Assembly: GCA_031417555.1 (NCBI GenBank) | Contig: JANOVV010000007.1 | Span: 1-25,530, forward strand | Source: JADKIH01 sp031417555 | GTDB taxonomy: Bacteria; Bacteroidota; Bacteroidia; AKYH767-A; 2013-40CM-41-45 | Length of the DNA stretch: 25,530 bases | Reading direction: 5' to 3' | Shown: positions 9,191-18,171 of the stretch, in pieces | How the letters are laid out: every line of letters starts with the position of its first letter | Position numbering within the stretch: the stretch's first letter is position 1 | Made by a program: the position numbers and the translations under genes | Notes under the pieces: generated by a model | Database searches by the model: none | Told to the model about the DNA's origin: nothing | What the model saw: the letters and a program-made list of their open reading frames with translations, nothing else

Positions 9191-11023
9191 ATGGACAGAA
9201 ATTCGATTATCGGGCTCTCGCTTATTGGCTTGATCATCATAGGTTATTCGATTTATACACAACCGTCGCAAGAAGAAATTCGTGCTTCACAACAAAGGCG
9301 CGATTCAATTGCAAAAATTGAAGAACAAAATCGCACATCCAAAGCTGTTGAAGTGTTGCCGGCAATTGTTGATACAGTTGTACATCGCAGTGATTCCGCA
9401 AACCTGGAAATAGAGAAACAGCGTTTAGGTGATTTTGCTGAGAATGTAGAAGGGAATGAACAACTTTTAACCCTTGAAAATAAACTTATAAAAGTTATTA
9501 TTTCTTCCAAAGGCGGAAAAATTAAAAGTGCTGAATTAAAGAACTACAAGACATGGGAAGGTAAGCCATTAAAATTACTGAATAGTGATTCGTCTTCTTT
9601 TAATTTAAGTTTCTCGGCTCAGAATCGGATAATAAATACGCAGGAATTATTTTTTCAGGCTGCGGGTACAACAGGATCATTGAAAAGCGTTAACCTAAAA
9701 CTCCCTGCAGGTGAAGGACGTTTTATTGAATTTGTTTATTCGCTTCCGGAAGATTCTTATCTCCTCAATTTCAAAATTAATGTTAACGGTTTACAGGAAG
9801 TAATTGCCTCCAATGCTTCCTATTTAAATATTGATTGGAGAGATGTTGCATTGAGTAATGAAAAAAGTATAGAGAATGAACGTTCAGCAACAACTATTTA
9901 TTACCGCTTTTCAGATGAAGATGTTGATTTCATTACAGAAACCAGCGATGAAAAAAAGGATCTTAAAACAAGAGTAAATTGGATTGCGTTCAAACAACAA
10001 TTTTTTACAGCTGCTTTAATTTCAGATAATAGTTTTGATTCACCGGTTGTAGAAACGTTTACCAACAAGGATTCTAAAACAGCTGTTAAAAATCTTTCGG
10101 CATCCTTTTCTCTTCCATATGAAAGAACTTCAAACCAGTCGTATGGCATGCGTTTTTATTTAGGCCCGAATCACTATCAATCACTTAAAAAAATAGAAGG
10201 ACTAAATCTTGAAAAACTAATTCCTTTAGGTTGGGGTATCTTTGGTTGGGTAAATCGCTTCCTTGTTATACCAACATTTAATTATCTTGATAGTTTTAAT
10301 TTGAACTACGGACTTATTATTCTTATCCTAACCATTTTAGTTAGAATAATAATTCTTCCATTAACTTATGGTTCATTTAAATCGCAGGCAAAAATGAAAA
10401 TACTTCAACCGGAAATGGCTGAACTTAATGAGAAGTTCAAAGAAGATCCGATGAAGAAACAGCAAGAGGTAATGGCTATCTATAAAAAAGCCGGAGTAAA
10501 CCCGATGGGTGGATGTATTCCCGGTTTATTACAGCTTCCTATTCTTATTGCCATGTTCAGGTTTTTTCCTTCATCGATAGAATTACGTCAACAAAGTTTT
10601 TTATGGGCAACAGATTTATCAACGTATGATTCAATTCTTGATTTGTCTTTTGAAATTCCTTTTTATGGAAGCCACGTGAGTTTGTTTACACTGTTGATGA
10701 CTGTTTCTACAATAATCTATACGAAAGTTAACATGCAGATGACGACAGCTACAAATCCACAGATGAAGTGGATGATGTATCTGATGCCGATTTTATTCCT
10801 TGGATTTTTCAATAATTATTCTGCGGGATTGAGTTATTATTATTTTCTTTCAAACGTTTTTGGTTTCGGGCAACAATATCTTTTTAAAGCATTTATTAAT
10901 GAAGATAAGATTCATGCTCAAATCCAGGAAAACAGAAAAAAACCGGTCAAAAAATCAGGCTTTCAGCAGCGTTTGGAACAGATTGCAAAAGAACGCGGTA
11001 TTAAGCCTCCTTCCAGGAAATAA
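9191..11023 (+). CDS. yidC: Membrane protein insertase YidC
   Basis: A 610-aa YidC/Oxa1-family insertase, which places and folds inner-membrane proteins with or without SecYEG. Residues about 6-22 form the N-terminal membrane anchor. A charged linker and a periplasmic beta-sandwich (P1-like, about 90-350) follow. The conserved C-terminal core starts near LNYGLIILILTILVRIIILP, and R385 is the hydrophilic-groove arginine. The cytoplasmic C1 hairpin (SQAKMKILQPEMAELNEKF...) leads to VNPMGGCIPGLLQLPILIAMF and three further membrane helices. The tail (RKKPVKKSGFQQRLEQ...) is basic, as expected for ribosome contact. Its length is typical of the long, Gram-negative form. It stands alone between a terminator and a hairpin, so it is probably transcribed on its own. 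Confidence 0.96.
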   Translation: MDRNSIIGLSLIGLIIIGYSIYTQPSQEEIRASQQRRDSIAKIEEQNRTSKAVEVLPAIVDTVVHRSDSANLEIEKQRLGDFAENVEGNEQLLTLENKLIKVIISSKGGKIKSAELKNYKTWEGKPLKLLNSDSSSFNLSFSAQNRIINTQELFFQAAGTTGSLKSVNLKLPAGEGRFIEFVYSLPEDSYLLNFKINVNGLQEVIASNASYLNIDWRDVALSNEKSIENERSATTIYYRFSDEDVDFITETSDEKKDLKTRVNWIAFKQQFFTAALISDNSFDSPVVETFTNKDSKTAVKNLSASFSLPYERTSNQSYGMRFYLGPNHYQSLKKIEGLNLEKLIPLGWGIFGWVNRFLVIPTFNYLDSFNLNYGLIILILTILVRIIILPLTYGSFKSQAKMKILQPEMAELNEKFKEDPMKKQQEVMAIYKKAGVNPMGGCIPGLLQLPILIAMFRFFPSSIELRQQSFLWATDLSTYDSILDLSFEIPFYGSHVSLFTLLMTVSTIIYTKVNMQMTTATNPQMKWMMYLMPILFLGFFNNYSAGLSYYYFLSNVFGFGQQYLFKAFINEDKIHAQIQENRKKPVKKSGFQQRLEQIAKERGIKPPSRK

Positions 11024-11067
11024 ATATTGATTTTTAAGAAGGGATTAACGAATTTTACAGGAAAATT

Positions 11068-11094
11068 AAGAGGCCTTATTTTATGAGGCCTCTT
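11068..11094 (+). terminator. Strong hairpin after yidC, likely terminator
   Basis: AAGAGGCCT (11068-11076) pairs perfectly with AGGCCTCTT (11086-11094) across a 9-nt loop (TATTTTATG). There is only a weak T-rich tail, but its position 45 bp past yidC fits termination. The loop contains the ATG at 11083, which argues against that ATG as the start of the next gene. Confidence 0.6.
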
Positions 11095-11109
11095 CTAATG
11101 CACATAACT

Positions 11110-12201
11110 ATGTCTGACTTCCTTCCATTACTCGGTACCGATCATATAGAATTCTGGGTCGGTAATGCAAAACAAGCTTCTTACTTTTATCAGAACGCTT
11201 TTGGCTTTGAATTGATTGCTTATGCCGGACCCGAAACCGGTGTAAAAGACAGGGCGTCTTATGTTCTTAAGCAAGGAAAAATTCGTTTAGTAATGACAAC
11301 TTCCCTTGTGCCCGAATCAGAAATTAATAAACATGTGATGAAGCATAGCGATGGCGTAAAAGTTCTTGCCCTCGGTGTTGACGATGCAGAGAAAGCTTTT
11401 TATGAAACGATGTCACGCGGCGCCAAAGCTCACACAGAACCAAAAACACTGAAAGATGAATTTGGTGAAGTTAAAATTTCAAGCATTCATACTTATGGCG
11501 ATACCATCCATACTTTTGTTGAACGTAAAAACTATAAAGGCGCTTTTATGCCCGGCTATCAGTCAGCAAAATCAACTTTTACAACAGAACCCATTGGACT
11601 CGAATACATCGATCATTGTGTAGGAAATGTTGAATTGGGAAAAATGAACGATTGGGTGAAATTTTATGAAGATGTTATGGGTTTTAAAATGATCATAACA
11701 TTTGATGATAAAGATATTTCAACAGAATACACAGCACTTATGAGTAAGGTCGTTTCTAATGGAAATGGTTTTGTAAAATTTCCAATTAATGAACCTGCAG
11801 AAGGAAAGAAAAAATCTCAGATAGACGAATACCTCGAATTTTATAAAGGTGCAGGCGTTCAGCATATCGCAATCAGTACTAACGATGTTGTAAAAACCGT
11901 TACTGAACTCCAAAACAGAGGAGTTGAATTTCTGCGCGTTCCTTCCAATTATTATGATGAATTAAAAAAACGCATCGGAAAAATTGATGAAGATATGGAG
12001 TCACTGAAAAAATTAGGAATACTGGTTGATCGTGACGATGAAGGATATCTCCTGCAAATTTTCACAAAGCCTGTGGAAGACAGACCAACACTTTTTTTCG
12101 AAATCATTCAACGCAAAGGTGCTCGTTCTTTTGGTAAAGGAAATTTCAAAGCACTTTTTGAAGCGATAGAAAGAGAACAAGCACTGAGAGGAAACCTTTA
12201 A
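11110..12201 (+). CDS. hpd: 4-hydroxyphenylpyruvate dioxygenase
   Basis: Fe(II)-dependent dioxygenase converting 4-hydroxyphenylpyruvate to homogentisate in tyrosine catabolism. The protein has two vicinal-oxygen-chelate halves: GTDHIEFWVGNAKQASYFY at the start of the first and LEYIDHCVGNVELGKM at the start of the second. The iron ligands are in place: H169 (IDHCV), H252 (VQHIAIS) and E331 (FFEIIQRKG), numbered from the start chosen here. The C-terminal helix region (GKGNFKALFEAIEREQ) is also typical. An upstream in-frame ATG at 11083 would give 372 aa, but it lies in the loop of the 11068-11094 hairpin and adds residues not usual for the family. The ATG at 11110 (MSDFLPLLGTDH) gives 363 aa and is preferred. 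No homogentisate dioxygenase gene is adjacent. Confidence 0.95.
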   Translation: MSDFLPLLGTDHIEFWVGNAKQASYFYQNAFGFELIAYAGPETGVKDRASYVLKQGKIRLVMTTSLVPESEINKHVMKHSDGVKVLALGVDDAEKAFYETMSRGAKAHTEPKTLKDEFGEVKISSIHTYGDTIHTFVERKNYKGAFMPGYQSAKSTFTTEPIGLEYIDHCVGNVELGKMNDWVKFYEDVMGFKMIITFDDKDISTEYTALMSKVVSNGNGFVKFPINEPAEGKKKSQIDEYLEFYKGAGVQHIAISTNDVVKTVTELQNRGVEFLRVPSNYYDELKKRIGKIDEDMESLKKLGILVDRDDEGYLLQIFTKPVEDRPTLFFEIIQRKGARSFGKGNFKALFEAIEREQALRGNL

Positions 12202-12432
12202 TATTTACATATCGTTTTATTTGTCTTTTGACAAAATGAATTTGTTCATCCAAAAGATTAACATCATAGTTGGTCTACACTTCACTTCCGATGAACATAT
12301 CATTAAAATATATTGTAATAACTTGATTATCAAATAATTATTAAAGAAGGCCCACTTTATTAATTCTTCATACTTGAGTTCTACATTTACACACAATTAA
12401 AACATTAAACTAAAAAAGACGTACCATTGAAA

Positions 12433-13863
12433 ATGAATATGAAAAAAAATCTTCTTAATTCACTGTTGTTTTTGCCCTTGCTCCTTTCTTCATTTTTTTC
12501 TTTGAATGTAAATGCTTCCGGAGGTTATGAAATTAAAGTTCATATTGAAGGTTTAAAAGACTCTTCCATTTATCTTGGAAATCATTACGGTGAAAAGCAA
12601 TATGTAAGAGATACAGTAAAGCTTGATCACAATGGTTGGGCTACATTCAAAGGCAATGATCCTTTACCGGGAGGAATTTATCTCATTGTACTTCCGGGAA
12701 AAACCTATTTCGAAATAATTGTTAATGAACAGAAATTTACCATTGAAACTGATACTCTCGATTATGTCTTACATTTTAAATCGACCGGTTCTATTGAAAA
12801 TAAATTATTCAACGATCATCAGCGTTTTATAATAGATAAAACAAAAAATACTCAGGAAATTAAAAGCAGGCTGGATGCAAATAAAAACAATAAAGATTCA
12901 ACAGCAATCCTGAGAAAATTAATTACAGACGTTGATAAAGAAGTAAAAGATTACCGACTTAAAATAATTAGTGATCATCCTAAAACTTTTATGGCAAAAA
13001 TAATCGCTGCCATGCAGGAACCTGAAGTTCCTGAAGCTCCTAAAGACGACAAAGGCAATATTACCGATTCTACTTTTCAATTCCGTTATTACAAATCTCA
13101 CTATCTCGAATACTTAGATTTCAGTGATGAGCGACTGCTTCGCACACCTATTTTTCAAAATAAAATAAAAACATATACGCAACAGCTTACCATTCCAATG
13201 CCGGATTCTATTATTGTTTCTATTGATACCATCATTGAAAAGTCAAGGGGTAATAAAGAAGTCTTTAAATATTGTGTTGCAACCCTTGCTAATTATTATG
13301 AGACATCAAATATCATGGGTTATGATAAGGTGTTTGTACATATAGCAGAAAAATATTATTTATCGGATGAGGCATATTGGGTAGATTCGACTTTAAGAGC
13401 TAAGATCCATGAAAGGGTAGAAAAAATCAAACCAAACATTTTAGGTGAACTCGCTCATGACCTTGCCATGCCTGACACTGCATTAAAAATGCATACGCTT
13501 CATGGTATCAAAGCAAAATATACTATTCTTGTTTTCTGGGATCCTACGTGCAGTCATTGTAAAATAGAAGTTCCCAAACTTTGCCAGTACTACGATAGTG
13601 TAAAAACAAAAGGCGTTTCATTGGAGGTATTTTCCGTAGGAATAGAATCGGATATTGAACTCTGGAAAAAATTTATCAGAGATAATAAACTCGACTGGAT
13701 TAATGTTTCCGATTTATATAATCAAACAAACTTTCGAAAATACTACGACATCTATTCAACACCTGTCATTTATCTGTTGGATGATAAAAAACACATTATT
13801 GCCAAAAGACTCGATACAGAAAAGATTCGTGATTTTATAAGTAGTGCGGAGAAGAAGAAGTAA
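12433..13863 (+). CDS. Exported thioredoxin-fold protein (DUF4369/TlpA-like)
   Basis: Exported thiol-disulfide oxidoreductase-like protein of about 476 aa. The N-terminus is a signal peptide (MNMKKNLLNSLLFLPLLLSS...NASG). Residues about 30-130 (YEIKVHIEGLKDSSIYLGN...) look like the DUF4369 beta domain that often precedes Bacteroidota TlpA/ResA proteins. A helical, charged middle part (about 135-325, DUF5106-like) follows. The C-terminal thioredoxin domain has WDPTCSHCK with the redox pair C373/C376 and the cis-proline loop STPVIYLLD. It probably acts in the periplasm on disulfides or cytochrome maturation; the substrate is unknown. The longest frame starts at a TTG (12427). ATG 12433 is chosen, and ATG 12439 (MKKNLL) is almost equally good. 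The preceding 231-bp spacer holds only a poor -7-like TACATTTA (12382-12389). Confidence 0.85.
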   Translation: MNMKKNLLNSLLFLPLLLSSFFSLNVNASGGYEIKVHIEGLKDSSIYLGNHYGEKQYVRDTVKLDHNGWATFKGNDPLPGGIYLIVLPGKTYFEIIVNEQKFTIETDTLDYVLHFKSTGSIENKLFNDHQRFIIDKTKNTQEIKSRLDANKNNKDSTAILRKLITDVDKEVKDYRLKIISDHPKTFMAKIIAAMQEPEVPEAPKDDKGNITDSTFQFRYYKSHYLEYLDFSDERLLRTPIFQNKIKTYTQQLTIPMPDSIIVSIDTIIEKSRGNKEVFKYCVATLANYYETSNIMGYDKVFVHIAEKYYLSDEAYWVDSTLRAKIHERVEKIKPNILGELAHDLAMPDTALKMHTLHGIKAKYTILVFWDPTCSHCKIEVPKLCQYYDSVKTKGVSLEVFSVGIESDIELWKKFIRDNKLDWINVSDLYNQTNFRKYYDIYSTPVIYLLDDKKHIIAKRLDTEKIRDFISSAEKKK

Positions 13864-13991
13864 GTTTTAACATAAAGCGTTGCGAACCATTGCAATCGTC
13901 GCGGCCTTTGCGTTAAAATAGAAACATGTTTTCTTATTAATGTCTATGAATTGAAAACGAATTCATTACTAAATTCTAAGTCGGATTTTTA
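13864..13991. other. Non-coding spacer with GCGTT/TTGCG-rich patch
   Basis: No gene is visible. Positions about 13875-13916 contain GCGTTGCG, CGTCGCGG and CCTTTGCGTT, which look like a degenerate short intergenic repeat. The rest is AT-rich and leads into the long repeat that starts at 13992. Confidence 0.4.
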
Positions 13992-14186
13992 ACTAACGCT
14001 CATCGTAGTCTAGCGCACGTAATAAAATATTTAATTTGTACCAACGGATATTTGCGTGACTACGCGGCATTATAACCTTTAGACTACCCAGAGCGGAAGT
14101 TGAGGTAAAGTTCGCGGCGTAGTCAAGCAAAGGTGAGTTTGTGATATTAACCCAATTGTGTTGCTTGCTTTAGACTACGCCGAGCG
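13992..14186 (-). repeat. 195-bp GCGTAGTC-family repeat, copy A
   Basis: Copy A matches copy B (14216-14410) over 195 bp without gaps and with 5 differences (about 97%), at an offset of exactly 224 bp. It contains inverted GCGTAGTC/GACTACGC blocks. For example GGCGTAGTCAAGC (14116-14128) pairs with GCTT-ta-GACTACGCC (14167-14181), a 13-bp stem with a 2-nt bulge. Positions 14095-14182 reappear, reverse-complemented, in the array at the right edge. No open frame was seen. Strand is given relative to purL, which it follows. Confidence 0.85.
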
Positions 14187-14215
14187 GAGTTTCGCTACGA
14201 CAATAATATAGTGTG
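14187..14215. other. 29-bp spacer between repeat copies
   Basis: Unique-looking sequence separating the two 195-bp copies. It begins GAGTTTCGCTACGAC, which still echoes the repeat's vocabulary, so the true tandem unit may be 224 bp. Confidence 0.5.
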
Positions 14216-14410
14216 ACTAACGCTCGGCGTAGTCTAGCGCACGTAATAAAATATTTAATTTGTACCAACGGATATTTGCGTGACTACGCGGCATTATAAC
14301 CTTTAGACTACGCAGAGCGGAAGTTGAGGTAAGGTTCGCCGCGTAGTCAAGCAAAGGTGAGTTTGTGATATTAACCCAATTGTGTTGCTTGCTTTAGACT
14401 ACGCCGAGCG
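14216..14410 (-). repeat. 195-bp GCGTAGTC-family repeat, copy B
   Basis: The second copy of the 195-bp element, ending 27 bp from the purL stop codon. It carries the same hairpin-forming blocks as copy A. Read from purL outward, it opens with CGCTCGGCGTAGTCTAAAGC, the same opening found after hemH at 25225. It may serve as a 3' untranslated or transcription-ending structure for purL, but that is inference. Confidence 0.85.
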
Positions 14411-14437
14411 AGAGCTACAAACTATCCGAAAATAATA

Positions 14438-16666
14438 CTACTTTTCCATAATCCTACCGATTGCATTTTCATAAAGCTCTTTCGCATCGGTAATATGTCC
14501 GAAAGATTCTTCATCAATTAATAGCGGACCATCGGTAACAGTACCCAGATTTGAAAATTCGATATTGGAATCAGCAATCAAATCAACGAAGGCATCAAGT
14601 TTATCATAGTTTACAGTAACAATTACCCTGCTTTGCGCTTCGCCAAAAAGGAAAGCATCGGCACGACAATCAAAATCAGTTTCGATGGCAAAACCCAATT
14701 CGCGCGGCATGGCGCACTCTGCCAGTGTAATAAACAACCCACCATCTGATATATCGTGTGCCGATTGAATTAATTGTTTTCGGATTAACTGCTTTATAAT
14801 ATGATGTACAGATATCTCAGTATCGATATCAAAAGAAGGACATGGTGAATTTTTTATTTTGTGATAAGAATACAAATATTCAGAACTATTTATATCATTC
14901 ACAGAAGCGCCAATCATAAATATACTGTCGCCCGGATTTTTAAAATCCAAAGTCATCTTACTTTTTTTATCCTGAAGCAATCCAAGCATTCCAATTACAG
15001 GTGTTGGGAATACAGGACCTTCATCAGAACTTTGATTATAAAAACTAACATTGCCGCCCGTTACAGGCGTCTTGAATTTCCGGCAAGCTTTTGACATGCC
15101 TTTTATCGATTGAACAAATTGCCAGTAAACTTCTTTATTATACGGGTTTCCGAAATTGAGACAATTGGTAATTGCTAATGGTTCGCCGCCACTGCAAACA
15201 ATATTACGTGCGGCTTCTGAAACAGCAATTGCGCAACCTTGTTCTGGATCAGCATAAACATAACGGGAATTACAATCAACCGTTAATGCCAATGCTTTAT
15301 TGGTATTTCTTACATCGATAATAGCGGCGTCAGAAGGAGAATTGGTATTCATATTAATTGTTCCGACCATGGAATCGTATTGATTATAGACCCATTTTTT
15401 AGAAGCGATGTTAGGATGACTTAAAAGAAAATCGGCAACTTTTTTAAGATCCTGAGGTTCATCAACAGAATCAATATTGAATCTTTTATTTTCATTTACA
15501 TAAGCCGGCATGGAATATTCGCGTTCATAAACCGGTGCCCCGCCGCCAAGTACGAGAGACTCTGCAGGAACATCGGCAACTAATTCATTATTCATAAAAA
15601 ATTTCAGTTGGTTACCTGAAATAACTTCGCCGATACGAATACAATTGAGATCCCATTTTTCGAAAACCTCCAGCACATCTTTTTCCTGTCCTTTCTTAAC
15701 AACAATGAGCATTCTCTCCTGAGATTCGCTTAAAAGAATTTCCCATGGAAGCATATTTTTTTGTCGTGTCGGAACTTTGTCGAGATAAATATTCATTCCA
15801 TATTTACCTTTTGCCGACATTTCAGAAGTTGAGCAAATGATACCGGCAGCGCCCATATCCTGCATACCGACTACAGCACCGGTTGTAATTACTTCGAGTG
15901 AAGCTTCCAATAAAAGTTTTTCTGTGAACGGATCACCCACTTGTACAGAAGGCAGGTCTTCAGCAGAATCGCGGTGTAAGTCGCCTGAAGCAAACGTAGC
16001 ACCATGAATTCCATCTTTTCCTGTAGTGGAACCAACAATGAAAACAGGATTACCTATTCCATAAGAAATTGCTGAAACTGTTTTTCCTTCTTCTACAATT
16101 CCAACAGACATTGCATTTACTAATGGATTTACATTATAACAATCGTCGAAGAAGAGTTCGCCGCCTACCGTTGGCACACCAAAAGCATTACCATAATCAC
16201 CAATACCTTTGACAACACCTTTCATTAACATCCGTGTTTTTTCGAGATCAGGGTTACCAAATCGAAGAGAGTTTAGTTGAGCAATAGGACGAGCGCCCAT
16301 TGTAAAGATGTCACGATTAATTCCTCCCACTCCTGTAGCGGCACCTTGATATGGTTCAATAGCAGATGGATGATTGTGTGATTCAATTTTAAAAGCACAA
16401 GCGAGGCCATCACCGATAGAAACAAGTCCGGCATTTTCCGCCCCTGCTTTTACGAGCATCAGAGGACCTTCCTTTGGTAGAGTTTTAAGCCAAACGATAG
16501 AGTTTTTATAGGAACAGTGTTCGCTCCACATCACGCTATAAATACTTAATTCGGTATAATTCGGAATTCTTCCCAGATTTTCTACAATTTTTTCAAATTC
16601 CTCGGGTAAAAGTCCAAGCTCTTTAGCCGTTGATGCATTCACAATTTGTTCAAGTACTTCTGACAT
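14438..16666 (-). CDS. purL: Phosphoribosylformylglycinamidine synthase subunit PurL
   Basis: ATP-dependent FGAM synthetase, step four of de novo purine synthesis: it converts FGAR to FGAM with ammonia from the glutaminase PurQ, in complex with PurS. At 742 aa this is the small (multi-subunit) PurL, not the approx. 1300-aa single-chain form. Signature segments are WSEHCSYKNS (catalytic His50), ESHNHPSAIEPYQGAATGVGG (residues 95 onward; Mg/ATP site), GDYGNAFGVPTVGGE, and the second-half repeats LAITNCLNFGNP, TPVTGGNVSFYNQS and AHDISDGG. The ATG at 16666 gives MSEVLEQIVNAST, a normal N-terminus. It is divergent from the gene at 16759, and the 92-bp gap must hold both promoters. PurS and PurQ genes are not in the window. 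Confidence 0.96.
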   Translation of the reverse strand: MSEVLEQIVNASTAKELGLLPEEFEKIVENLGRIPNYTELSIYSVMWSEHCSYKNSIVWLKTLPKEGPLMLVKAGAENAGLVSIGDGLACAFKIESHNHPSAIEPYQGAATGVGGINRDIFTMGARPIAQLNSLRFGNPDLEKTRMLMKGVVKGIGDYGNAFGVPTVGGELFFDDCYNVNPLVNAMSVGIVEEGKTVSAISYGIGNPVFIVGSTTGKDGIHGATFASGDLHRDSAEDLPSVQVGDPFTEKLLLEASLEVITTGAVVGMQDMGAAGIICSTSEMSAKGKYGMNIYLDKVPTRQKNMLPWEILLSESQERMLIVVKKGQEKDVLEVFEKWDLNCIRIGEVISGNQLKFFMNNELVADVPAESLVLGGGAPVYEREYSMPAYVNENKRFNIDSVDEPQDLKKVADFLLSHPNIASKKWVYNQYDSMVGTINMNTNSPSDAAIIDVRNTNKALALTVDCNSRYVYADPEQGCAIAVSEAARNIVCSGGEPLAITNCLNFGNPYNKEVYWQFVQSIKGMSKACRKFKTPVTGGNVSFYNQSSDEGPVFPTPVIGMLGLLQDKKSKMTLDFKNPGDSIFMIGASVNDINSSEYLYSYHKIKNSPCPSFDIDTEISVHHIIKQLIRKQLIQSAHDISDGGLFITLAECAMPRELGFAIETDFDCRADAFLFGEAQSRVIVTVNYDKLDAFVDLIADSNIEFSNLGTVTDGPLLIDEESFGHITDAKELYENAIGRIMEK

Positions 16667-16713
16667 AATTAAAGTTAAAATTTCAATACGAAAGTAGTGA
16701 TAATTTAATTCTA

Positions 16714-16721
16714 TACTTTTG
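16714..16721 (+). promoter_or_regulatory. Candidate -7 element for the membrane protein gene
   Basis: TACTTTTG fits the Bacteroidota -7 consensus TAnnTTTG and lies 37 bp upstream of the ATG at 16759. No clear -33 TTG was seen. On the other strand, TACTTTCG (about 16690-16697) is a one-mismatch candidate for purL. Confidence 0.4.
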
Positions 16722-16758
16722 AAGTCTTACTTAAAAAATCAACGAGCCTGTAAATTTT

Positions 16759-18072
16759 ATGGAATTTATTCTGACCGGTGCTTATGCTTTCTTATTTTAC
16801 TACATAATACGGAAAAATAATTTTTTCAAATTAGATTCTATTGCAGGATGGCTGCCGGGATTATTTTTTCTTTTGAAATGTATATCAGGAATTTCTTTAG
16901 GGCTTATTTATACTATTTATTATACCAATCATAATGATACTGACACATTTAAGTTTTTTACAGACAGTAAAATTATGTTTGACAGACTCTTTAGTAATCC
17001 ACTTGATTTTTTTAAAATGTTTACGGGAATCGATGGAAAGTCGAAGGAATTATATCCATATTATGAAAAAATGAATTCCTGGTTAAATACGAACCTGATA
17101 TTCAATGACAACAAGACGATAATCAGACTGAATGCATTTTTTAGATTTTTTTCTTTGGGTTATTACAATGTGCATGTGATTTTTATAAATTTCATCTCTT
17201 TTGCCGGACTTATTTGCCTTTATAAGGCTTTCTCAATCCATTGTACTAACAAGAAAAGGGAACTTTTTATTTTTATTTTTCTTATGCCTTCCGTTCTTTT
17301 CTGGGGATCAGGATTATTGAAAGATTCTATTTTACTTTCAGGATTTGGATTATTAATTTATTCATTTACCCTACTAATTAAAAATGGTGTTAATCCATTA
17401 AGGTTAATTATGTTTACGATAGGATTATTAATTCTTGCAGTAACTAAAACCTATGTAATAGCTATAATATTGCCCGGTTTATTTGCCTGGTGGACAACAA
17501 AGCATAGCAATTTACGAAAGGTTATCCTTACATTCCTTTTTGTATACGGTTTATATTTTTTCGTTGCATTTAATCTTTATCGTTTTAATCCGGATTACAA
17601 TATAGCTGCATTGATTTTCTATAAACAGAAAAATTTTATTGATTTAGGAACTATTCATAATGCTTCAATGATTTCTTTTCCGGTTATTGAGTGTAGTGCT
17701 ATATCAATTTTAAAAAACTCTCCGATGGCATTTTGCAATACCTTGTTCAGGCCATTTTTAACAGATGTTCATGGAAATCCGATGATATTATTATCTGCAA
17801 TGGAGAATATATTGATCATATTTTTAATAATTGCTTGTATAATTTCAGCTAGAAAAATAAAAACAGATCCAATTGTAATTTTCAATATTATTTTTATCAC
17901 ATTACTCTTCGTTTTGATAGGAATGATTTCTCCGGTTTTAGGTGCTATTGTCCGTTATAGGATTGTCGCATTACCATGTTTAATGTTTGTACTTATATAT
18001 TTTTACGATAGAGAAAAACTAATCAGGAGATTATCCTTTTTTCTTCCAAAAAATAAAAAAAACGGTGCATAG
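16759..18072 (+). CDS. Polytopic membrane protein of unknown function (EpsG/GT-C-like)
   Basis: A 437-aa integral membrane protein with about ten hydrophobic segments. I do not recognise a named family with certainty. Two features stand out. A loop after the second or third helix carries an acidic motif, HNDTDTFKFFTDS (D60, D62), and a conserved-looking WGSGLLKDS (W182 to S190) follows a membrane segment. Acidic residues in the first outer loop and multiple helices recall GT-C glycosyltransferases and EpsG-like polysaccharide polymerases, and similar proteins occur near surface-polysaccharide genes in Bacteroidota. No such genes are adjacent here: it lies between purL (divergent) and an amino acid permease. 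A role in surface glycan assembly is inference only. Confidence 0.75.
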   Translation: MEFILTGAYAFLFYYIIRKNNFFKLDSIAGWLPGLFFLLKCISGISLGLIYTIYYTNHNDTDTFKFFTDSKIMFDRLFSNPLDFFKMFTGIDGKSKELYPYYEKMNSWLNTNLIFNDNKTIIRLNAFFRFFSLGYYNVHVIFINFISFAGLICLYKAFSIHCTNKKRELFIFIFLMPSVLFWGSGLLKDSILLSGFGLLIYSFTLLIKNGVNPLRLIMFTIGLLILAVTKTYVIAIILPGLFAWWTTKHSNLRKVILTFLFVYGLYFFVAFNLYRFNPDYNIAALIFYKQKNFIDLGTIHNASMISFPVIECSAISILKNSPMAFCNTLFRPFLTDVHGNPMILLSAMENILIIFLIIACIISARKIKTDPIVIFNIIFITLLFVLIGMISPVLGAIVRYRIVALPCLMFVLIYFYDREKLIRRLSFFLPKNKKNGA

Positions 18073-18083
18073 GAATATCTTTT

Positions 18084-18091
18084 TACATTTG
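18084..18091 (+). promoter_or_regulatory. Candidate -7 element upstream of the permease
   Basis: TACATTTG is a perfect TAnnTTTG match 80 bp before the ATG at 18172 and just past the previous stop codon. A matching -33 TTG is not evident, so support is partial. Confidence 0.35.
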
Positions 18092-18171
18092 TTCGGTTAA
18101 CTTTATATATTCACACAATTTGAAATTCGTAAGAAATTAAAATAAGATACTTGTAAATCTTAAACGACATT

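Noticed and set aside
12220..12235. Small hairpin TTTGTC/GACAAA after hpd
   Set aside because: Only a 6-bp AT-rich stem with no following T-run, so too weak to call a terminator.
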